Below, piece after piece: positions 59,501 through 64,000 of a stretch of DNA of 64,000 nt. The position numbers and the translations under genes were made by a program. The DNA is from Porites lobata. Taxonomy: Eukaryota; Cnidaria; Anthozoa; Scleractinia; Poritidae. Each line of letters opens with the position of its first letter. Position 1 is the first letter of the stretch. The DNA is taken from NCBI GenBank assembly GCA_942486035.1, contig CALNXK010000185.1, positions 561,001 through 625,000 on the forward strand. The letters run 5' to 3'. Below the pieces are notes generated by a model. The model saw only the letters and a list, made by a program, of their open reading frames with translations, had not been told where the DNA came from and ran no database searches.

Positions 59501-62500
59501 CTGGTCCTGTCCATCCGTCCGTCCGACCTATTGGTCGGTCGATCCATCCCTCCTTCATCTGTCCAGTTGGTCGGTCTGGTCCGTCCATCTGTCCATCCGG
59601 TCGGTCTGTCTATCTGTCGGCCCAGTCTGCCCTTCCATCGGTCCGGTCCGTCCGCCCTTTTAGTCGGACGGTCGGTCTGCCCTTCTGGGTCGTCAGTCCG
59701 TCCGTCCGTTAATAAATCTATCAAAATTTCATTGATTCATGTATACCAGACGTTTATATTCTTTGTGGTTCCTACCTTACATATGCAATAAAACTGTCTT
59801 TAACCACGAGCCATCTACAAAAAAAAAAAAAAGAAGAGCATAATCAAATGTCTGTAAATCAAGGATCTCACGTTCTAAATATGCATAACAGTGCAGTAAA
59901 ATCATCAGGGATGTTCCATATGCCACTAGGAAGCACGTGTGCTACAGTATTATTTAAAAATACAACTGGACAACAGTGGAAGGACAGTGGTGTGCAGAGA
60001 CACACAATAAACTCAATTGTGAGGTAAAAAGACTCAATGACCCAGTTTGAATAAAAAACGTCAATGTGGACGGCACACAACACGTAAAAAATGCACACCG
60101 GAAACAGTGCAGTTTTTCAGGTGAGCAACTCAGTCTGAGTATTTCCTGAGTGTAAAGTTTGGTTTTGAAAGTAGAGGAAGAATTGAGGAAGCGGTAAATT
60201 TGATCAATAAGGCGGGGTAACGTCTAAGAACGAAGCATGGGAGAGGAAATAAGTTTAAATACTAAAACTATGGTAAAAAAAATGACTATATAGTAGAACA
60301 TCAAAAAAGAATTAGATCTACTTTTTATTACCTCTTGTCCCATATTCCCCATGACAATCCAGCACAGCAACTGCAGCAGCCCGCTGGGAATTTCTGCCCC
60401 CCTGCTCGCTTTCTCAAAACACCTTCCCTGAAAAGTACAGTACAATAAAATAAAATTAGGATATTGAGCAAAAGAAAAAGCCAAAGAATACTGATAGTAA
60501 CAAGGCCTTGTTAAGGCAAAATTCTGACAAGCTACACGACCTTGAAACAGCGACACAGGACAGCAGAAATGGCGACAAACGACACAAAGAAGGGTTCAAA
60601 ATGCGACAGCGACAGAGAAAAGCTATTGTATTGCGTGCAAACTAGACCCGGGGGAAGTAAACTCCCACATGAAAGGGTTGCGCATGATCTCATTTGGGGG
60701 TGTAAGTTGCAGATTTTAGTATCACACAGGGTGTCATTCAGGATGGAACATGTCCACATATTCACTTTGTGCCGGACATAAAGAAAACAAGGGTAGAAAA
60801 CAAGAAGGAAAGAACAGAAGGAAATTTCTTTATTGCAAGAACAATTTGGAAGCTCTTATTTGGCTCTCTTTAGTTGGGAAAAACATTATCAGCTTGAGTT
60901 ACTCCCATATTGGCCTTCTATAAGGATTTAATTCTAATTGTCTTCCGTTTCCTCTTTTAATAGTTGTGTATGTAAATGTTCATAGAAACTAGGGGCCAAC
61001 AAGATAACATTAGTTTACTTGGCGTAGCCTCTAGACACCAAAAATAGGAACAGTAAAAGGAAACAAGAGATCAGTAAGCACAAGCTTAAGCATCATGCAT
61101 AAGCTTGTGCTTACAGCTGTATATTATCTGCATGTGTAAAAATCTGTGTGCTTATCCTTCTGCTTGCTCATACTTGTAAATTGGGTTTGATGACAGAAAT
61201 TTAAAATAAAATGTATGTGTAGCTACAGAATAAAAAAATTCATTGCCTAAAATTGCCAAATAAAATAAATGCCCTGAAGGAGAAAAAAATTACTCACGTT
61301 CTCTTTTCTCCCAGCTCATACTGAAAGGAAAGATGACTAACTTCCAAAAAATTCAGGGTCTCTTTGTGATTTCGATAGTTGGGGTTATCCAGAATGACCT
61401 GTAAGTACTTTTGTAGAGCTTTTTTTCTTTTTTCCATGTTAGTTGTTGTGGCAAACATGTCTGGCCTCCTTGGCAAGTGTCTGCTTGGTAGATGACGAAG
61501 CTCAGGTGTGTGATCCCTTCGCAAACTGTGCCGACGCACGTTGACTTTGTGAAAGAACAGCTCTGCATCAAGTTTTAAGAAGTGTTTATACCGTCGCCTA
61601 ATTTCCCAGCTGAAGCTCCCATGTGTTAGCTTTATTGTGTACCTGAATACCAAGAAATAGGGGAAATAAAAATAATTTTTATACATATTTTTCATTTAGT
61701 GGTAATCAAATAATTTCAGTCCAATAAATCTTACTAGGGGTATGATTAATTATAACATTTAGACATGCATCTTGTGAATGATGCAAGATGAAAGACAAGT
61801 GATAAACTGACAAAAAAAATTATAATGTCTATAACAGCACAGTTGTTTATAGTATGGCTCACTCCACAAGCAGGCAAGATAAAGGGAACCCTGTGCTCTG
61901 ATTGGCCGCCTGAGATAGGACCAATTGCCTGCTCGGTATTTCTCGTGTTGGCCCTGCAAGAAAAAGTTCCCTCCTTATTATTCTATCTAATTTCCCTTTT
62001 TTTTCTGTTGATCTCGAATTGCCATGGTGTGGTGTCCTGATATATAGCTGGCTACCAGAACAGGCACAATGGGCCAGCAATAGCCTGTGCCAGGCTCTCA
62101 GATAGTATAGTGGGGATGCAATAAAACAAGCAAAGCGAAAAGACTTTTAAGTCTTTTCGCTTTGAAAGAAAGGGGGTAGTGGTGGTGGCGGGAAAAATGG
62201 GAGAGAGAGGCTCCACCGCCCTGTCTCTCTTCAGCCCCCGCATGATTTTCACATTATTTTCTTATACTAAACGACTTTTCACCACCATCTCAGAGCCTGG
62301 AACAGGCTGGCCAACAACAATTGTATCTTCCCTGCTCCAGATTGCCCATGTTGTCCATAAAGAAAAGATATTGTTTTTGTCATACATTAAATCCTCTACT
62401 GGCCAAGCTTGTTTGGTTAAGATGGCACAGTGACTATTTTTTCTTCTTCTTTTATTATTTTTATTTTTAGTGACCTCCACTTTGTCTTGCTGCATAAAAA

Positions 62501-62846
62501 TGCACAATAAAAAAGAAAAAAAATCTCAGCAAATACATGTATACATGTATTCACATTTTTATCAAGTCATCTTGACCTCCTGTTTGGTCAATAATGTAAA
62601 TTTAATAGTAGTTTATAGGCAGCTGGTGTTATTTTAGTTTAAGAGAAAAATAATTGTGCACATCTTACAGATTGGGATTGAATGGGTGGGTCCTTGGTGC
62701 CCGTTCAACATCAATAATCTCAGCTGTAACCTTTAATCCTGGAAGAAATGCTCCTTTCTTTTTGTCTTGAGAATGATAACTAATACTGCCATCAAACACA
62801 TCATCATCTGTGAACTCTTCTAGATTTATACACACTGATCCAGAAT
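38599..62846 (-). CDS. PLD1: Phospholipase D (PLD1/PLD2 type, PX-PH), 27 exons, 5' end beyond
   Basis: Exons in order: 62669-62846, 61298-61642, 60332-60427, 59776-59814, 59132-59245, 58563-58601, 57795-57905, 56629-56712, 55675-55756, 54254-54364, 52959-53058, 51852-51943, 50948-51149, 49687-49805, 48866-48979, 47776-47883, 46727-46815, 45225-45280, 44542-44649, 43043-43110, 42595-42664, 41817-41890, 41297-41370, 40755-40827, 40272-40319, 39555-39614, 38599-38763. All junctions are GT-AG and in phase, giving 938 residues to the stop. The enzyme hydrolyses phosphatidylcholine to phosphatidic acid and choline at membranes. Order: PX domain (RRRYKHF), PH domain (RWLVVKDSF onward), HKD1 in 52959-53058 (HHEKLVVVD), GRWD in 51852-51943, IWLGKDY, PRMPWHD, IENQFF, HKD2 in 42595-42664 (HSKMMIVDD), C-terminal EVFT. 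Both catalytic His-Lys-Asp sets are intact. The long loop of vertebrate PLD1 is absent, so this could equally be named PLD2; one ancestral gene is likely. The first exon starts mid-codon, so the N-terminal exon(s) lie upstream. Confidence 0.95.
39715..40035. mobile_element. Inverted-repeat MITE in a PLD intron
   Basis: GCCACTTGCACAT near 39786 and its inverse ATGTGCAAGTGGC near 39941 begin roughly 60-nt arms that also share CCTTATTTG and TTTGCATAA. A further inverse pair may extend it. Non-coding. Confidence 0.6.
40445..40587. mobile_element. GC-rich foldback element in a PLD intron
   Basis: A nearly complete palindrome: ATAGTAGAGC, CGAAACGCGAGCGCG, GTGAAAAT and GAGAAAGGCGAGACGCGGC on the left arm pair with the right arm; the loop is about 11 nt. 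Much more GC-rich than the surrounding intron. No duplication is visible at its ends. Confidence 0.75.
41219..41277. repeat. Compact 59-nt hairpin in a PLD intron
   Basis: AGAGAGATTAAGCATCGC pairs with GCGATGCTTAATCTCTCT, with a further TTTA/TAAA stem and a loop around GGGCAAACGG. It could be a minimal foldback element or a pre-miRNA-like hairpin; both are inferences. Confidence 0.55.
42795..43003 (-). mobile_element. tRNA-derived SINE, copy 1
   Basis: The minus strand reads GGAGCAGGGGTGGCGCAGTG (A box) then GGGTTCAAATCCC (B box), followed by a non-tRNA body with TGCTCCGAGAGG and a GGTTTTCCCTTCTCC motif. The same body follows the head at 49951. No tRNA acceptor stem closes, so it is not a functional tRNA. 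Inserted opposite in orientation to its sister, within a PLD intron. Confidence 0.8.
43959..44318. mobile_element. 360-bp MITE, TAGCCTGAGAAAACAGCCG family, copy 1
   Basis: Termini TAGCCTGAGAAAACAGCCGA and the inverted TCGGCTGTTGAGGCTA, with long inner arms (GACATTTGGCGACGCTACCA). The centre holds a duplicated CACGCGGCCCGACCAATCAG block and CCCAGATCTGGG palindromes. Flanks GATACACGA and GATGAACGA match 7 of 9, again suggesting a Mutator-like 9-bp duplication. Second copy at 54493; fragment near 10736. Confidence 0.78.
45764..45832 (-). repeat. tRNA-like sequence (SINE head or tRNA pseudogene)
   Basis: The minus strand has an A-box-like GTGGTGTAGTGGTTAGG and a B-box-like GGGTTCGAGTCC at tRNA spacing. 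The acceptor and T-stems do not pair properly, so a functional tRNA is rejected. Glu/Asp-type tRNA ancestry is suggested by AGTGGTTA. Confidence 0.5.
48301..48397 (+). repeat. Telomere-like hexamer tract
   Basis: CTTAAA repeated tandemly about seven times, grading into CTAAAC/CCTAAAC variants and then CTAACCCTAACCCC. The last part matches the animal telomere repeat CCCTAA. Inside a PLD intron. Confidence 0.8.
48471..48609. mobile_element. Hairpin MITE, CAGCCTGGTCCCTGGGCGTT family
   Basis: CAGCCTGGTCCCTGGGCGTT at the left and AACGCCTAGGGACTAGGCTG at the right are inverted; GTTTTTACGG lies just outside both ends in direct orientation, a possible target duplication. About 139 bp, in a PLD intron. 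Confidence 0.68.
49951..50155 (+). mobile_element. tRNA-derived SINE, copy 2
   Basis: GGGGAGCAAGGGTGGCGCAG contains the A box, and GGGTTCGAATCC is a full B box. The body (GTTGAGTTTGTTGTTGGTTC, TGCTCCGAGAGG, CTCCGGTTTTCCCTTCTCC) matches the copy at 42795-43003. Intronic in PLD, on the strand opposite the gene. Confidence 0.85.
51223..51480. mobile_element. Long inverted repeat in a PLD intron
   Basis: GCTATTTCGAGAAGGTTGTC near 51220 and its inverse (GACAACCTTTCTCGAAATAGC) near 51456 head roughly 60-nt arms that also share CCCGAAAGGTA. The central ~130 bp is unpaired. Probable MITE. Confidence 0.65.
52026..52300 (+). mobile_element. Possible LINE 3' tail
   Basis: A short frame FKSRLKAFLFS followed by stops and a T-rich untranslated stretch resembles the end of CR1/L2-like retrotransposon ORF2 with its 3' UTR. 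Weak evidence; no reverse transcriptase core is present. Confidence 0.3.
52430..52660 (+). pseudogene. Decayed non-LTR retrotransposon RT C-terminal fragment
   Basis: The frame contains MAPEHLYQKFLKMRTDYDTR and LPLPKTNYCKNLMF, which resemble the 'APEYL...HNTR...LPKPRTNY.KNSF' tail downstream of reverse transcriptase in animal LINEs. Only the tail survives, antisense in a PLD intron. Typical continuations (WNSLP) are lost. Confidence 0.5.
52660..52926 (+). other. Unrecognised 88-aa frame following the LINE fragment
   Basis: Open frame following the LINE fragment, with LPDGKVKSFEEFKLQK and LGLVNVSFSLPEWQAVK. No family is recognised. It is antisense to PLD and ends about 30 bp from a PLD exon. 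Probably part of a repeat, but coding potential is not excluded. Confidence 0.2.
53229..53445 (+). repeat. Dispersed repeat, copy B (partner at 12823)
   Basis: Same orientation and word order as 12823-13015, with a roughly 20-bp extra segment (ACGGACTGCATATGCTTTGG). In a PLD intron. Confidence 0.6.
53615..54037. mobile_element. MITE, CAGTAATAGCCCGCGTATAA family, TA duplication
   Basis: 423 bp with ends CAGTAATAGCCCGCGTATAA and its inverse, each next to TA (53613-53614 and 54038-54039). Interior repeats of TTTTAGCCTAAATAGGTTCT occur in direct orientation near both ends. Fits Tc1/mariner-pogo. Confidence 0.78.
54493..54775. mobile_element. TAGCCTGAGAAAACAGCCG-family MITE, copy 2
   Basis: Starts TAGGCTGAGAAAACAGCCGA and ends with the inverse (TCGGCTGTTTTCTCAAGCT). 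The centre has one GACCAATCAGA block instead of the duplicated blocks at 43959. It ends 84 bp inside the intron from the PLD exon at 54254-54364 on the larger-coordinate side; flanks do not match. Confidence 0.72.
55150..55435. mobile_element. MITE interrupting a tRNA-like sequence
   Basis: Inverted ends GGCCCGTTGCTCGAAAGTCC (from about 55166) and GGACTTTCGAGAAACGGGCC (to about 55389). Outside are tRNA-like pieces: TCCTGTAGCT on the left and CTGGTCTCGCAACCAGAGAG plus AAGTTCGACTCC (B-box-like) on the right. Read together they resemble a split tRNA/SINE head, although an anticodon-arm part is missing. Confidence 0.55.
55551..55645. mobile_element. Hairpin MITE beside a PLD exon
   Basis: GCCTCCCACGCAAACGTT and AACGTCTGCGTGGGAGG are inverted, with an inner TCACGCAATCC-type stem. 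About 95 bp; it ends 30 bp from the exon at 55675-55756. Confidence 0.7.
56294..56613. mobile_element. AATAAGCCCC-type element beside a PLD donor site
   Basis: TACCTTAAATCCTCTATTA at the left and its inverse TAATAGAGGATTTACGGTA at the right, with AATAAGCCCCC runs inside. Its end lies 15 bp from the splice donor of exon 56629-56712. Related in termini to 2945-3121. Confidence 0.65.
57555..57784 (+). repeat. 28-bp minisatellite with an E-box in most units
   Basis: About eight units of consensus CGTTATCACGTGCAGTTATG plus ATATCAGT. Most units contain the palindromic E-box CACGTG and the palindrome TGATATCA; units at the right end are diverged. The array starts about 10 nt inside the intron next to the PLD splice donor at 57794. 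Confidence 0.92.
59465..59712 (+). repeat. Degenerate GTCC/GTCG tetranucleotide tract
   Basis: About 250 bp of CGTCC, GGTCGGTC and CATCTGTC words on a 4-bp period, giving long spurious frames on both strands. In the PLD intron next to the 39-nt exon at 59776-59814. Confidence 0.9.
61074..61114. repeat. 41-nt palindromic hairpin
   Basis: GTAAGCACAAGCTTA and TAAGCTTGTGCTTAC pair perfectly over an 11-nt loop. In a PLD intron. Confidence 0.7.
62132..62163. repeat. 32-nt near-perfect palindrome
   Basis: AAAGCGAAAAGACTT and AAGTCTTTTCGCTTT flank a TT centre. In the first visible PLD intron. Confidence 0.7.
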
Positions 62847-63169
62847 CTAGAGTAATTATATAAGCAAAAATTAATACATTCAAGAGATGATCCTCTTAAA
62901 GGCCAGTTCAAGTGTAAACAGTAGGATGGACACTTGTGGGAACTTGCAACTGAAGTTACACTTAGTTCACTATTAGAAATTCCAAATCAGTCTGTAATCC
63001 TATAAATGATTAACAAAATTGGACAACCATGTATTTTGAGTCCAATTTGTTTCATCTTATTATATAGACATGAGTGTTTTACTGGAAAACATACCACTCG
63101 TAAAATTCATAAAAAGTACATCCAGGACCCGAGTGGTTTATTTTTCCACAATCTCACACGTGAGTTTAT

Positions 63170-63420
63170 TGATGACATAATTTCGGTAATAGTAGACGAT
63201 CATGAGGTACTTCTTCTGTTGAAGTCAAAGGTGTCTGTTCCTAATTTTTTCCCGTGGTTGACTGGGAAGATCAGGTTGCTTGATAGGCAGCACTGGCTGA
63301 GCTGGTGAGTGTTTGTTGCATAAGTGACAGTCTTTGACCATTTATCTGATGTCGTTGGAGATACCTGGCCAGAATGCATACTCCCTAGCCAGGAGAATGC
63401 ACTTGGGTTCGCCCTAGTGG
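63170..63420 (-). pseudogene. Decayed Ty3/gypsy-type integrase fragment
   Basis: Minus-strand frames contain LLAREYAFWPGISNDI, then MVKDCHLCNKHSP, matching the integrase zinc-binding region of LTR retrotransposons (REVVFWPGI...C..CQ). GTDTFDFN follows in a shifted frame, matching the start of the integrase catalytic core. An in-frame stop and the frameshift show it is dead. LTRs are not identified. Confidence 0.65.
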
Positions 63421-63534
63421 CCTGAGTGGATGGTCTGTAAGAATTCATTCCGAGTGTTCTTTGGCACGACTATCTATTATTTTATTGGTCTTTTTGTCTA
63501 TATAATAAAAAGAACATTACTCGGCGGCTTTCAC

Positions 63535-63589
63535 GGCAAAACAATATTTTACTTACTCACTGCACTTGTTAGTAAAATATTGTTTTGCC
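63535..63589. repeat. 55-nt perfect-arm hairpin
   Basis: GGCAAAACAATATTTTACT pairs perfectly (19 bp) with its complement across a 17-nt loop. Neighbouring AAAAGAACATTAC and ATTCATATCTTCGCACC words suggest it lies in a degraded element. Confidence 0.65.
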
Positions 63590-63782
63590 ACTCAAAAATA
63601 ATTCATATCTTCGCACCACTGTGTGATATATCCTCTATATACAAAACTGTAAGCATGATTATAAACCAAATTGGACAGCACAAAGTTCTGTTACCAATCA
63701 ACCATAACAACAAAAATTAATTTGTGATAAGTTAAGCTTTTATAAAAACCATTTTAAAAGCTGTGTGCATGATGACATGTAC

Positions 63783-63958
63783 CAGGCGTGGATCTAGGTT
63801 AAATACTTACCTGTTAAATTCTAAACGAACACAGCAGGTGCAAGCTTCTAGGGAGGTCAAGGGGGCATGCTTTCCCAGAAAATGTTTTGGATTTTACCTC
63901 CCTAAAGTACCCTTTCCTGGGTTTCTGAGTCATTCAGACAGGATATTGGCCAGATTTC
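63783..63958. mobile_element. CAGGCGCGGATC-family element, partial, reverse orientation
   Basis: Starts CAGGCGTGGATCTAGG and continues with AGCTTCTAGG, GGGGGCATGC and TGAGTCATTCAGACAGGATA, the reverse complement of 2598-2863. It breaks off after GGCCAGATTT and is followed by CATACCTGCCAACTCTC, the start of another repeat that runs off the window. Confidence 0.65.
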
Positions 63959-64000
63959 ATACCTGCCAACTCTCACGCCTGCGGGTTGAAAACTTTGATC

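Noticed and set aside
59449..59791. Overlapping Ser/Pro/Arg-rich frames on both strands
   Set aside because: Low-complexity GTCC/GTCG tract; frames arise from the 4-bp period.

Overview
This is a eukaryotic genomic window, most likely from a cnidarian and probably a stony coral or close anthozoan. That is inferred from short phase-consistent exons in long AT-rich introns, animal-type genes (cyclin D, a PX-PH phospholipase D, an OARD1-type macrodomain protein), TTAGGG-type telomere-like hexamers and a very dense load of small inverted-repeat transposons. No bacterial operon structure is present. Most open reading frames over 60 codons are chance or lie in repeats; the real genes only appear after splicing by hand.

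Layout: (1) 1-4.2 kb is a transposon graveyard (Harbinger-, pogo-, hAT- and Mutator-like non-autonomous elements, some nested). (2) 4.2-8.2 kb, minus strand: four 3' exons of an OARD1/TARG1-like macrodomain gene; its 5' end is not resolved. (3) 8.8-20.1 kb: an orphan plus-strand ORF, then mostly repeats and non-coding DNA. (4) 20.1-22.0 kb, minus strand: a complete five-exon cyclin D gene of 281 aa with an Rb-binding LxCxE motif and a C-terminal TPTD phosphodegron, and a TATA box plus CCAAT box upstream. (5) 22.4-32.7 kb: gene-free, with scattered elements. (6) 32.8-33.5 kb, plus strand: an intronless SGNH-hydrolase gene of 253 aa with an N-terminal membrane anchor. (7) 33.9-38.6 kb: repeats. 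(8) 38.6-62.8 kb, minus strand: 27 coding exons (938 codons plus stop) of a PLD1/PLD2-type phospholipase D with PX, PH and both HKD motifs; the N-terminal exon(s) lie further upstream. (9) 62.8-64 kb: decayed Ty3/gypsy integrase and other repeats.

The four genes do not form a pathway. PLD makes the signalling lipid phosphatidic acid, cyclin D drives G1 progression, the macrodomain protein belongs to an ADP-ribose-removing family, and the SGNH protein is a putative membrane-anchored esterase/lipase. The most distinctive feature of the window is its repeat content. A Mutator-type MITE family (termini TAGCCTGCG) has six copies here, three with perfect 9-bp target duplications; it is accompanied by hAT-, Harbinger- and pogo-like MITEs, tRNA-derived SINEs, a 28-bp minisatellite carrying an E-box in most units, and several near-perfect hairpins within PLD introns.
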